Shown one piece after another: positions 16,294 through 24,426 of a stretch of 64,000 bases of DNA. How positions within the stretch are numbered: position 1 is the first letter of the stretch; each line of letters starts with the position of its first letter. The stretch spans positions 248,001-312,000 of the forward strand of contig NZ_JOJE01000005.1 in the NCBI RefSeq assembly GCF_000720255.1, read 5' to 3'. The notes beneath the pieces are model-generated. The model saw only the letters and a list, made by a program, of their open reading frames with translations. It did not search any database and had not been told where the DNA came from. The stretch comes from Streptomyces griseus subsp. griseus (GTDB lineage: Bacteria; Actinomycetota; Actinomycetes; Streptomycetales; Streptomycetaceae). Made by a program: the position numbers and the translations under genes.

Positions 16294-17523
16294 TCAGGCG
16301 GCCGCCAGCTCCTCCAGAGTCATCACGAGGCGAGCAGGGCTCGGGCGGTCGAGCAGGTCCGCGCGCAGCGCCGCGGCCGCCTGGACGAACGACGCTTCCT
16401 CAGTGAGCCTACGCATCGCGGCGCGGAGCGCGTCGGGATCGGCGTATCCGCCCGGGATGTGCACACCCGCCCCCGTCCCCGCCACGCGCTCGCCGGCGAC
16501 CGCCTGCTCGGACGCGAACGTCAGCGCCAGCTGGGGAGTTCCCGCCCACACCGATGTCATGGTGCTGCCGCTGCCGCCGTGATGGGCGACGGCCGCGCAG
16601 CCCGGCAGCAGCAGCCGCAGCGGCACCTGCTCCAGCACGCGGACCGTCGGCGGGATGCCGCGCAGCGCGGCCGCGTCCTGCCGGGTGGCCGTGACGACGA
16701 CCTGGTGGCCCAGACCGTCAAGGGCCCGGACCAGTTCGGGCAGGGCATTGGCCCGCGGCCCCGACATCGTCGAGAGCGCGGTCGACCACGTCACGCACAA
16801 CCGCGGACGATTCGGCGGACGCGTCAGCCACGGCGGCAGAGGGCCGCAGCCGTTGTACGGAACGTAGCGGACGGGCAGCCGACGTGCGGTCGTCGGCGGG
16901 GACAGCCCGGCGGGGCAGGGGTCGATGACCGTGTCGATCATCTCGAGTGTGAAGTCGCCGAGCCCGTACCGCGCGAACGCACCGCTGTGGTCGGTGGGGA
17001 CGATCCGCATGTGCTCGCGCTCGTGCGTGCCGACCGGCCCCCACAGACACAGCGCCGCGGGCACGTCCTGGACTCGGGCGGCCAGTAGCCCCTCCAGGCT
17101 CGCCGGGTCGTGCAGCACGAGGTGCGGACGCCAGCGGCGCGCGAAGGCGACGGCGGCGTCAAAGCTGCGCTCGGCCCGCCGCGCGTACTCGGGAGCCTGC
17201 TCCCGCTCGTACCGCTCCCGGTCGAAGTCCCCCAGCTTGCGCAGGGGGACGCCGTCGACCGGATGTGGGGGAAGCCACGGATTGGGCCAGACGCCGCTGA
17301 CCGCCTCCGCGTGGTACTGCAGCCGCAGACGTACGACGTCCGGCATGCCGTCCAGCACGGGGACCGGGATGAGGCCCACCCGTGTCAGGGGACCGACCTG
17401 CGAGGGCGTGCACAGGACCCGCACCTCGTGGCCGCAGGCTTGAAGTGCCCAGCCGAGCGGCACCATCGCGGCGTAATGCGTCGGCCATGAGGAGACACTG
17501 AACAGAACCCGGAGGTCAGGCAC
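16294..17523 (-). CDS. GT1-family glycosyltransferase (AknK/CosK-like)
   Basis: Third glycosyltransferase of the cluster, 409 residues, with the donor motif HHGGSGSTMTSVWAGTPQL and an EQAVAGERVAGTGAGVHIPG segment. It differs from the other two in lacking the PDWLR-type core and in its shorter acceptor domain, and looks more like transferases that extend a sugar chain (AknK adds the second and third sugars in aclacinomycin). The start is a GTG at 17523 overlapping the 3-dehydratase stop by 8 bases, so the pair is translationally coupled. Being next to the gene for trideoxysugar formation, it may transfer a rhodinose-type sugar. Confidence 0.9.
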   Translation of the reverse strand: MPDLRVLFSVSSWPTHYAAMVPLGWALQACGHEVRVLCTPSQVGPLTRVGLIPVPVLDGMPDVVRLRLQYHAEAVSGVWPNPWLPPHPVDGVPLRKLGDFDRERYEREQAPEYARRAERSFDAAVAFARRWRPHLVLHDPASLEGLLAARVQDVPAALCLWGPVGTHEREHMRIVPTDHSGAFARYGLGDFTLEMIDTVIDPCPAGLSPPTTARRLPVRYVPYNGCGPLPPWLTRPPNRPRLCVTWSTALSTMSGPRANALPELVRALDGLGHQVVVTATRQDAAALRGIPPTVRVLEQVPLRLLLPGCAAVAHHGGSGSTMTSVWAGTPQLALTFASEQAVAGERVAGTGAGVHIPGGYADPDALRAAMRRLTEEASFVQAAAALRADLLDRPSPARLVMTLEELAAA

Positions 17524-18832
17524 CCCGCAGGCCCTTCGACGCCACGAACTCGTTGATCGAATCGGCCACGTACTGGATCATCACCGGAGTGAGACCGGGA
17601 TAGACGCCGAGCCAGAAGGTCCGCTCGGTGGTGATGTCGCTGTTGGTCAGATCGCCCACGACCCGGTAGTCCCGGTGCAGATACCCGGGGTGCCGGGTCA
17701 GGTTGCCGGCGAACAGCAGCCGCGCGCCGATCATGCGGGCACCGAGGAACTTCAGCAGCTCGTACCGTTCGAACGGCGCGTCGTCCGTGAGGGTCAGGGC
17801 GAAGCCGAACCAGCTGGGAGTGCTCTCGGGCGTGGCCTCGGGCAGCAGCAGGTAGCGCGTGTCCACCATGGCATCCCGCAACAACTGCCAGTTGCGCCGC
17901 CGAAGTTCGCCGAACTCCTCGATCCGGTTGAGCTGACTGAGCCCGAGTGCTGCCTGGATGTCGGTGGCCTTCAGGTTGTAGCCGACTTCGGAGAAGGTGT
18001 ACTTGTGGTCGTACCGGAGCGGCAGGGCGCCCAGCTTGTACGCGAAGCGCTTGTGGCAGGTGTCGTCCTCGCCCGGTTCGCACCAGCAGTCCCTGCCCCA
18101 GTCCCGCAGCGACTCCACGATCCGGGCCAGCGCGAGGTTGTCGCTCAGCACGCAGCCGCCCTCTCCCGTGGTGATGTGATGGGCCGGGTAGAAGCTCACG
18201 GTCGACAGATCCCCGAACGTACCGGTGTTCCGCCCCCGGTATGTGGAGCCGACGGCATCGCAGTTGTCCTCGATGAGGAAGAGGCCGTGCTCCTCCGCGA
18301 GCGAGGCCACCTCCTCGGCTTCGAAGGGGTTGCCGAGGGCGTGCGCGAGCATGATGGCCCTGGTCCGGGGGCCGATCGCCTCGGCGATCCGCTCTACGGT
18401 GGTGTTGTAGGTGCCGAGCTCGATGTCCACGAAGACGGGGATCAGCCCGTTCTGCAGAATGGGGTTGACGGTCGTGGGGAACCCTGCCGCGACGGTGATG
18501 ACCTCGTCTCCAGGACGGAGCCTGCGATCTTCCAGCTGCGGTGATGTCAGCGCCGAGAGGGCGAGGAGGTTCGCCGACGAGCCCGAGTTGGTCATATGGG
18601 CCTTGCGGAGTCCTACGGTCTTCGCGAACCGCCGCTCGAACTCCCGGGAGATGCCGCCGGCCGCGATCCGCATGTCCAGGGCGGCCGCCACCAGGGCGAC
18701 CCGGTCCTCGGGAGTGTGCACCGCACCGGACGGCCATACCGGAGTCTCACCCGGGACGAACTCCATCTCCGGGGCTTGCTCCAGGTGATACCGCTCGACC
18801 GCCTCCAGGATGGACGACTTGGTGTCGCTCAT
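17516..18832 (-). CDS. TDP-4-keto-6-deoxyhexose 3-dehydratase (E1-type, [2Fe-2S] and PMP dependent)
   Basis: Removes the C-3 hydroxyl of a 4-keto-6-deoxyhexose to lead to 2,3,6-trideoxysugars such as rhodinose, amicetose or cinerulose (SpnQ/UrdQ/AknP role). From the ATG at 18832 it has 438 residues. The PLP-binding lysine of aminotransferase relatives is replaced by histidine in FYPAHHITTGEGG (H218, H219), and the iron-sulfur cysteines follow the E1 pattern C191-x57-C249-x1-C251-x7-C259 exactly. No dedicated E3-type reductase gene lies nearby, so electrons must come from a general ferredoxin or flavodoxin system. A GTG at 18841 is an alternative start. The gene follows the aromatase/cyclase gene by 18 bases. 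Confidence 0.94.
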   Translation of the reverse strand: MSDTKSSILEAVERYHLEQAPEMEFVPGETPVWPSGAVHTPEDRVALVAAALDMRIAAGGISREFERRFAKTVGLRKAHMTNSGSSANLLALSALTSPQLEDRRLRPGDEVITVAAGFPTTVNPILQNGLIPVFVDIELGTYNTTVERIAEAIGPRTRAIMLAHALGNPFEAEEVASLAEEHGLFLIEDNCDAVGSTYRGRNTGTFGDLSTVSFYPAHHITTGEGGCVLSDNLALARIVESLRDWGRDCWCEPGEDDTCHKRFAYKLGALPLRYDHKYTFSEVGYNLKATDIQAALGLSQLNRIEEFGELRRRNWQLLRDAMVDTRYLLLPEATPESTPSWFGFALTLTDDAPFERYELLKFLGARMIGARLLFAGNLTRHPGYLHRDYRVVGDLTNSDITTERTFWLGVYPGLTPVMIQYVADSINEFVASKGLRGA

Positions 18833-18850
18833 GTACGTCACGTCCTCAGG

Positions 18851-19804
18851 TCAGGGCAGCCGGGATGTCACGGATGCCTCGGCGTACGCCTTGGCGTGCC
18901 GAAGGGTGGCGGTGCTGTTGCGGCCGAGAGCGTCGCGCAGATACGTCCGCGCGTCGCCGACCGTGGCCTGCGGGCCGAGGATGTCGGCGATGGCCTCCGG
19001 CTTGACGACCACGGTGTGAAAGGAGGTGGCGAGGGTCGAGCCCTGGTCCTCCTCGAGCCGCCACTCGCCGGTGTGCACGGCCATCAGCGCAGGCGTCTTG
19101 AGCTGCTTGTAGAGGATCTGGCTGCTCGGTCGGCACACGCGCACGGACGTCGTGGTGTGGCTGTTGCCGTCGGCCGTCCTGGTCTCCATCGTCAGCATCT
19201 GCACCCCGGGGACCTCCTCGGTCAGGTCGACCCCGGTGACATGCGGGAGCCGCTCCTGCCAGCGGTCCGCCTCGTTGATGAAGTCATAGACCGCCTCTGC
19301 CGGGCCGGCGATGCGCACGGCGTCGCTGAAGGACAGCTCCAGCTCGTGCGCTTCGCCGGCGCTCTCCGCGGCGCGCTTGAGGGCCGCGAGCTCGGCATCG
19401 CTGTTGCGGTCGATGGCCTGCTCGATCCAGGCGATGTTCTCCGCCGAGTCACCGACGGCTCGAAAGTCGTGCAGCAACCGGACACGGACCTCGTCGTCGG
19501 TGACCGGCTCGATCAGCCAAGTCCCGCCCATGCCGGCGACCGGCGCCTGGGAGGCCTCCTGCCGGAAGCGGATGCGCAAGCCCGAGCGGTCCAGGGTGCG
19601 TCGTGAGATCCAGCCCTTGACCTTGTCGTTCGCGGTGGCCCAGATCCGGATCCGCTCGGTGTCGCCCTCCCGCTCGATCTGTTCGGCGTGCACCGTGGGA
19701 GGGAAGATCAACGGCCAGCGGGAGACGTCGGCGAGCAGGCCGAAGACGGTGTCCGCGTCCGCCCGGACACGGATCTGATGCTCGGTCTCATGGGGGTACG
19801 GCAT
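18851..19804 (-). CDS. Bifunctional polyketide aromatase/cyclase (two SRPBCC domains, DpsF/AknE1/ActVII type)
   Basis: Catalyses first-ring cyclisation and aromatisation after C-9 ketoreduction. The 317-residue protein consists of two START/SRPBCC halves: residues 1-150 (HEIQIRADADTVFGLLADVSRWP-like opening, here HQIRVRADADTVFGLLADVS) and about 155-310 (VRIAGPAEAVYDFINEADRW). This didomain architecture is the type used by pathways with a reducing ketoreductase, in contrast to monodomain TcmN types. The ATG at 19804 has AAGGAG upstream; a frame extension to 19858 runs over this site and is rejected. It lies 31 bases behind the ketoreductase gene in the minimal PKS operon. Confidence 0.94.
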   Translation of the reverse strand: MPYPHETEHQIRVRADADTVFGLLADVSRWPLIFPPTVHAEQIEREGDTERIRIWATANDKVKGWISRRTLDRSGLRIRFRQEASQAPVAGMGGTWLIEPVTDDEVRVRLLHDFRAVGDSAENIAWIEQAIDRNSDAELAALKRAAESAGEAHELELSFSDAVRIAGPAEAVYDFINEADRWQERLPHVTGVDLTEEVPGVQMLTMETRTADGNSHTTTSVRVCRPSSQILYKQLKTPALMAVHTGEWRLEEDQGSTLATSFHTVVVKPEAIADILGPQATVGDARTYLRDALGRNSTATLRHAKAYAEASVTSRLP

Positions 19805-19835
19805 ATGTATGGGCTCCTTGCCGGTGATCACCGGA

Positions 19836-20621
19836 TCAGTAGTTGCCGAGCCCGCCACAGACGTTCAGGGCCTGGGCGGTGATCGACGTGGCCGCGGGGG
19901 TGATGAGGTACTCGACGAGTCCGGCGACCTCTTCCGGAGTCGCGTAGCGACCCAGCGGGATCTTGGCCTCGAAGCGGGTCAGCACGTCGTCCTCGGTGGT
20001 GTCCCAGACCTGCGCGTAGCCCTGCCGGACACGCTGGGCCATCGGGGTCTCGACATAGCCCGGGCATACGGCGTTGACGGTGATTCCGCTCTTTGCGAGC
20101 TCCAGCCCGAGCGCCTTGGTCAGCCCGATCACCCCGTGCTTGGACGCCGAGTAGGGCGCGCCGAGCACGACCCCCTGCTTGCCGGCGGTCGAGGCGACGT
20201 TGATGACCCGGCCCTGCTCACGCGCCAGCATCCCGCCGGTGTTCAGCACCTCACGGGTCATCCGGAAGACGCTGTTGAGGTTGGTCTCGATGACATCGAG
20301 CCACAGTTCGTCCTGGATCCCGGCGGTCGGCCCTCCCCCGCTCCGGCCCGCGTTGTTGACCAGCACGTCCACGGGTCCGAAGCGGTCCACGGCGGACCGC
20401 ACCAGCTCACGGATCTCGTCCGGGGAGCGCACGTCGCACGGTCGGCCGTGCACGTCGAGCCCCTCCTCGGTCAGCTGCTTCACCGTCGCGTCGAGCCGGT
20501 CCTCGTCCCGGGCGCAGATGAAGACGCGCATGCCACGTGCACCGAGCAGTCGGGCGACGGCGAGCCCGATGCCGCTGGTGCCGCCGGTGACGATGGCGTG
20601 CCTGTTGTCCTGGCTGGACAT
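19836..20621 (-). CDS. Polyketide C-9 ketoreductase (ActIII-like SDR)
   Basis: NADPH-dependent reductase of the nascent poly-beta-ketone, 261 residues. It follows ActIII along its whole length: TGGTSGIGLAVA, NNAGRSGGGPT, NVASTAGKQGVV, YSASKHGVIGLTKALGLELA, VCPGYVETPMA and the ending ALNVCGGLGNY. Catalytic tyrosine and lysine are in YSASK. Position 94 of the ActIII P94-G-G loop, which affects substrate face selection, is serine here (R93-S94-G95-G96); a serine also occurs in anthracycline homologues as far as I recall. GGAGAG precedes the ATG. It lies between ACP and aromatase genes. Confidence 0.96.
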   Translation of the reverse strand: MSSQDNRHAIVTGGTSGIGLAVARLLGARGMRVFICARDEDRLDATVKQLTEEGLDVHGRPCDVRSPDEIRELVRSAVDRFGPVDVLVNNAGRSGGGPTAGIQDELWLDVIETNLNSVFRMTREVLNTGGMLAREQGRVINVASTAGKQGVVLGAPYSASKHGVIGLTKALGLELAKSGITVNAVCPGYVETPMAQRVRQGYAQVWDTTEDDVLTRFEAKIPLGRYATPEEVAGLVEYLITPAATSITAQALNVCGGLGNY

Positions 20622-20646
20622 GTTCTCTCCCTCGAGTTCCTGAATG

Positions 20647-20922
20647 TCAGCGGCCGCTGGACGGCTCGACGGCCGTCCCGAATGCCTGTGAGATGAGACC
20701 CAGGAGCGCCGCGGGGGTCGGGGCGTCCATCACTTCCCCCTCGTCCAGGTGGACGTCGTACTCCCGCTCGATGCGGGTCACGGTCTCGATCACGGCGAGC
20801 GAGTCGTAGCCCAGGTCCGCGAACGTCCGGTCACCGAAGTCGGAGTTCAGGTCGAGGCCCTCGCCCTCCCCCGCGCACGCCTTCATCACTTCCATCAGCC
20901 GGATCAGCGTCAGGTCAGCCAT
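20647..20922 (-). CDS. Type II PKS acyl carrier protein
   Basis: Carries the growing polyketide on a phosphopantetheine arm. It has 91 residues with the attachment serine S41 in FADLGYDSLAVIE, followed by the recognition helix (TRIEREYDVHLDEGEV). The ATG at 20922 follows an AGGAGG-like site and overlaps the end of the chain length factor gene by 8 bases, giving the standard KS-CLF-ACP order. The protein is acidic and normal in length. It is 25 bases upstream of the ketoreductase gene. Confidence 0.97.
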   Translation of the reverse strand: MADLTLIRLMEVMKACAGEGEGLDLNSDFGDRTFADLGYDSLAVIETVTRIEREYDVHLDEGEVMDAPTPAALLGLISQAFGTAVEPSSGR

Positions 20923-22168
20923 CTCTTCCTCCTGCTTCCGGGCCTGCCTGCCCTCTGGGTTTGCGGACGACCATCGCGGCGTTGAAGCCACCGGTGCCCC
21001 GGGCGACCACCAGTGCCGTGGTGATCGGGCGGCGACGCGGCTCCAGCACGAGGTCGAGTTCGTACTCGGGTGCGGCCGCGGACACATTGGCGGTGGGCGG
21101 GATCGTCCCCTCGCGCATGGCGAGCAGGGCGGTCGCAACGTCCAGGGCGGCGCCGCCGGCGCTCAGCCGTCCGGTCATCGTCTTGGGGGCCGTCACCGCC
21201 ACGCCGTGCGGTCCGAACACAGCCTTCAGGGCCTCGGCCTCGGCGGCGTCCAGCTCGGGGACCCCCGCGGCATCGGCGAACACGACATCGACCTCGGCGG
21301 GGGCGACCTCGGCCTCGTCGAGCGCCTGCTCCACGGCGCGCCGCAGGGTCCGCTCGCGGCCGGAGTCCGGCGGCGGATCGAAGGTGGCCGCGTAGCCGGC
21401 GATCTCGCCGTAGCCGGAGGTCACGCCCCGGGCGCGTGCCGACTCCTCGGACTCGACGACGAAGAGCGCCCCGCCCTCGCCCGGCACGGAGCCGGAGGCC
21501 CGCGCGTCGAAGGGCAGATAGGCCCGCGCGGGATCCTCACAGGTGCTCGTGGTGCCCTGCGCCGTCCGGGCGACCCAGCCCCAGGGGCACAGCGAGCCGT
21601 CCACCCCGCCGGCGATCACCATCGCGGTGTCCCTGCGGATGTGCCGCCTGGCCTGGGCCAGCGCGTCCAGGCCGCCGGCCTGCTCCGTGACCAGCACTCC
21701 GCTGGGCCCCCGCAGGCCGTGCCGGATCGAGATCTGCCCGGTGTTCACCGCGTAGAACCAGGCGAAGGACTGGTAGGCGCTGACGTACTCCGGCCCGTCC
21801 TTCCACAGCTTCTGCAGTTCCCGCTGCCCGAACTCGAAGCCCCCGGCCGAGCTGGCAGTGACGACACCGACGCCGAACTCGGGCACCGCCCCGGCCTCGA
21901 CAGCGGCATCCGCGAAGGCCCAGTCGGCGGCCACCAGGGACAGCCGCGTCATGTGGTCGGTCTGAGGGAGGAGGCGGTTGGGCAGATGCTTCTCCGGCTG
22001 GAACTCCCGGATCTCACCGGCCAGCCGGCTCGCATAGGTGCCTGGGTCGAACCGGGTGATCCGCCCGATGGCCGACCGGCCCCGGGTGGTGCTCTCCCAG
22101 TGAGCGTCGGAACCGAACCCGGTCGGGGCGATGACGCCCAAGCCCGTCACCACAGTACGTACGGTCAT
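20915..22168 (-). CDS. Ketosynthase beta / chain length factor
   Basis: Catalytically silent partner of KS-alpha that sets polyketide length; 417 residues. The active-site cysteine is replaced by glutamine (Q163 in [11 protein letters not shown]), the diagnostic feature of CLFs. Aligning FEFGQREL (residues 111-118) with the actinorhodin CLF segment FDFTHREF places F, G and L at the chain-length gate positions 109, 112 and 116, where actinorhodin has F, T and F. Smaller residues at 112 and 116 are associated with longer, decaketide chains, matching an anthracycline. The ATG at 22168 overlaps the KS-alpha stop (ATGA). Confidence 0.96.
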   Translation of the reverse strand: MTVRTVVTGLGVIAPTGFGSDAHWESTTRGRSAIGRITRFDPGTYASRLAGEIREFQPEKHLPNRLLPQTDHMTRLSLVAADWAFADAAVEAGAVPEFGVGVVTASSAGGFEFGQRELQKLWKDGPEYVSAYQSFAWFYAVNTGQISIRHGLRGPSGVLVTEQAGGLDALAQARRHIRRDTAMVIAGGVDGSLCPWGWVARTAQGTTSTCEDPARAYLPFDARASGSVPGEGGALFVVESEESARARGVTSGYGEIAGYAATFDPPPDSGRERTLRRAVEQALDEAEVAPAEVDVVFADAAGVPELDAAEAEALKAVFGPHGVAVTAPKTMTGRLSAGGAALDVATALLAMREGTIPPTANVSAAAPEYELDLVLEPRRRPITTALVVARGTGGFNAAMVVRKPRGQAGPEAGGRDG

Positions 22169-23433
22169 CGGGTGGCCTTTTCCGGGCCGCACAGCACCAT
22201 GGCGCTCTGGAAACCGCCGAATCCGCTGCCCACCGTCAGCACCGTGTCGAGCCGCTGCTCGCGCGCCTCCAGCGGGACATAGTCGAGGTCGCACTCGGGA
22301 TCGGCCTCGTGGAGATTGGCCGTGGGCGGAACGACCTGGTGTTCGAGGGCGAGCGCGCAGGCCGCGATCTCCAGAGAGCCGATCGCGCCCAGCGAGTGCC
22401 CGATCATGGATTTGATCCCGCTCACGGGGACGCGGTAGGCGTGGTCGCCGAGGCTGCGCTTGAACGCCGCCGTCTCGTGCCGGTCGTTCTGCTTGGTGCC
22501 GGAACCATGGGCGTTGACATAGTCGACGTCCTCGGGGTTGCGGCCCGCCTCGGCCAACGCGGCCCTGATGGCTTCCGCCATCTCCCGGCCGTCCGGGCGC
22601 AGACCCGTCATGTGGAAGGCATTGCAGCGCGATCCGAAGCCGGCGATCTCGGCATAGATGTGCGCTCCGCGTCCCAGCGCGTGCTCCCGCTCCTCCAGGA
22701 CCAGCATCGCTGAGCCCTCGCCGAGGACGAAGCCGTTGCGTGACCGGTCGAACGGCCGCGAGGCGGCCGGCGGATCATCGACGCGGGGTGTGGTGGCCTT
22801 GATCGCATCGAAGCAGGCCATGGTGATGGGAGAGATGGGCGCGTCCGTGGCCCCGGAGAGGACCACGTCGGCGGCTCCTTCGCGGATCAGCTCCACGGCT
22901 CGGCCTACGGAGTCGAGGCCCGAGGTGCACCCGGTGGAGACGAGTGAGACCGGGCCCTCGGCCGCGATGTCCCACGCCACCTCCGCGGCGATCGAGCTGG
23001 GCACCAGGTAGTTGAAGAGGTGCGGAACGGCGTAGTCGCCATCGACTTCCCACTGTCGGCCGTCGTCGCTGACAACCCGGTACTCCTCCTCGAGCCCCAT
23101 GGTGCAGCCCACCGCGCTGCCCACCACCACACCGGTGCGAGCGGGGTCGAGCGACCGCGGCGACAAGCCCGCGTCGGTCAGGCATTCCCTCGCGCTGACC
23201 ACGGCGAACTGCGCCGCCCGGTCCATCCGGCGGATCTGTTGCGGGGACAGGCCCTCACGCTCCGGGTCGAAGTCGCATTCGGCGGCCACCTGCGACCGGA
23301 AGGGCGAGGGGTCGAAGAAGCTGATGCGCCGCGTGGCCGTGCGGCCGCTGGTGAGCAGCTCCCAGTAGAGCTTGGTGCCCAGTGCGCTGGGCGCGATGAC
23401 GCCGATGCCGGTGATCACTACCCGACGGTCCAT
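22165..23433 (-). CDS. Ketosynthase alpha
   Basis: Condensing enzyme of the minimal type II PKS, 422 residues. The nucleophile C169 lies in [12 protein letters not shown], the two catalytic histidines in [14 protein letters not shown] and [11 protein letters not shown]. Residue numbering of the cysteine matches actinorhodin KS. It forms a heterodimer with the CLF encoded next, the two genes overlapping by 4 bases. Upstream, the 3' end of the anthrone oxygenase gene overlaps the KS start by 16 bases, so the oxygenase begins the core operon. No KSIII or acyltransferase gene for a propionate starter is visible, so the starter unit cannot be predicted from this window. Confidence 0.97.
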   Translation of the reverse strand: MDRRVVITGIGVIAPSALGTKLYWELLTSGRTATRRISFFDPSPFRSQVAAECDFDPEREGLSPQQIRRMDRAAQFAVVSARECLTDAGLSPRSLDPARTGVVVGSAVGCTMGLEEEYRVVSDDGRQWEVDGDYAVPHLFNYLVPSSIAAEVAWDIAAEGPVSLVSTGCTSGLDSVGRAVELIREGAADVVLSGATDAPISPITMACFDAIKATTPRVDDPPAASRPFDRSRNGFVLGEGSAMLVLEEREHALGRGAHIYAEIAGFGSRCNAFHMTGLRPDGREMAEAIRAALAEAGRNPEDVDYVNAHGSGTKQNDRHETAAFKRSLGDHAYRVPVSGIKSMIGHSLGAIGSLEIAACALALEHQVVPPTANLHEADPECDLDYVPLEAREQRLDTVLTVGSGFGGFQSAMVLCGPEKATR

Positions 23434-23786
23434 GGGTCCTCCGCTTCGCCCGGGGTGGGCGGGCCGTCCGCCGAGAAGGCCTGGCGGGGCGTATAGCTGT
23501 GGGGATCGCTGGTGCTGATCGCGCGGAGTGCGGCGGCGTGCGGCTGGAACGAGGGGTGCGCGATGGCCTGCCTGAGCGCATCCGCACTCTGCCAGTGCGC
23601 GATATTTATGTAGATCGTCTCGTCGTTGACATGACGCAGCAGTGTGTTGCGTACAAAACCCGGCCGGCGCGCCATGAAAGCAGAGGTCTCCGCGAATATC
23701 CGCTCGAACTCCTCGGGGGCGGCGTGCAAGGTAAATCTATTGACGAACGTGATCTCCGTCGGACTGTCCGGCTTATTCTCCGACAC
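23418..23786 (-). CDS. Cofactor-independent anthrone oxygenase (ABM family, SnoaB/AknX/DnrG type)
   Basis: Small antibiotic-biosynthesis monooxygenase, 122 residues from the GTG at 23786, that oxidises the anthrone carbon (C-12) to the quinone at the 12-deoxy-aklanonic or nogalonic acid stage. Recognisable family features are [49 protein letters not shown] and [13 protein letters not shown]. No flavin or metal motif is present, in line with this group using O2 without cofactor. It is first in the leftward core operon and divergent from the fourth-ring cyclase gene. An extension upstream to 23864 exists in frame but has no better start signal. Confidence 0.92.
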   Translation of the reverse strand: MSENKPDSPTEITFVNRFTLHAAPEEFERIFAETSAFMARRPGFVRNTLLRHVNDETIYINIAHWQSADALRQAIAHPSFQPHAAALRAISTSDPHSYTPRQAFSADGPPTPGEAEDPWTVG

Positions 23787-23858
23787 TCTTCGAATTCCCC
23801 CTGTCCGATCGCGTCTTGATAATCCGGTGACTATCTGCTCCAAGGTGCGCGCCGGCTC

Positions 23859-23920
23859 TCGCATCCAACTCGACGATCTCTGGATGTCTCTACCGCCGGA
23901 CGTCGAGCCGTCGTCAAGGG
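23859..23920 (+). promoter_or_regulatory. SARP-like heptamer array in the core divergent promoter
   Basis: Heptamers TCGCATC (23859), TCGACGA (23870), TCGAGCC (23903) and TCAAGGG (23914) all fall on one 11-bp lattice; the two lattice positions between them (23881 and 23892) are poor matches. The 188-bp gap lies between the core PKS operon and the cyclase/4,6-dehydratase operon, so one array could serve both. No convincing -10 box is seen at the canonical distance. Confidence 0.5.
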
Positions 23921-23974
23921 CACGGCGACTGAGCGCAGCGAGGCTGGCATCAGCGATGAGGAAAAGGAGTGTCC

Positions 23975-24409
23975 ATGAGCCAGCAGATCGAGGCTGCCCG
24001 TAGAATGATCAACGCCTTCAACACGGGCAAGATTGACGATGCCGATGAGTACATCCACGAGGAATACCTCAACCCCGCCACCCTGGAGCACGGCATCAAC
24101 CAGGGGCCGACCGCATTCGGAATGGTGGTGCAGTGGGTGAAGCGAACGTTCTCCGAGGACGCCCACCTGGAGGAGGTCCGGCTCGAGGAGCGCGGTGACT
24201 GGGTGCGGGCGCACCTGGTGCTCTACGGCCGCCACGTCGGCACGCTCGTCGGCATCGCACCGACCGGGCGGCGGTTCGCCGGTGAGCAGATCCACCTGCT
24301 GCGCTTCGTGGACGGGAAGATCCGCGACCACCGGGACTGGCCCGACTTCCAAGGCACGCTGCGCCAGCTCGGTGATCCGTGGCCGGAGCCGGCGGGCTGG
24401 CGTCCATAG
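23975..24409 (+). CDS. Fourth-ring polyketide cyclase, SnoaL/AknH family
   Basis: Closes the fourth ring of an anthracycline by intramolecular aldol reaction of the aklanonic or nogalonic acid methyl ester. The 144-residue protein matches SnoaL throughout: AFNTGKIDDADEYIHEEYLNP-type N-terminus, LVLYGRHVGTLVG, DHRDWPDFQGTLRQLGDPWP. The catalytic acid/base aspartate falls exactly at D121. Residues 15 and 51, which differ between SnoaL (Phe, Leu) and AknH (Tyr, Asn) and influence C-9 stereochemistry, are F15 and V51 here, so SnoaL-like. The ATG at 23975 follows AGGAG by 5 bases. This gene identifies the product class as an anthracycline. Confidence 0.95.
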   Translation: MSQQIEAARRMINAFNTGKIDDADEYIHEEYLNPATLEHGINQGPTAFGMVVQWVKRTFSEDAHLEEVRLEERGDWVRAHLVLYGRHVGTLVGIAPTGRRFAGEQIHLLRFVDGKIRDHRDWPDFQGTLRQLGDPWPEPAGWRP

Positions 24410-24426
24410 GCGGCGGGGGCGCGACT

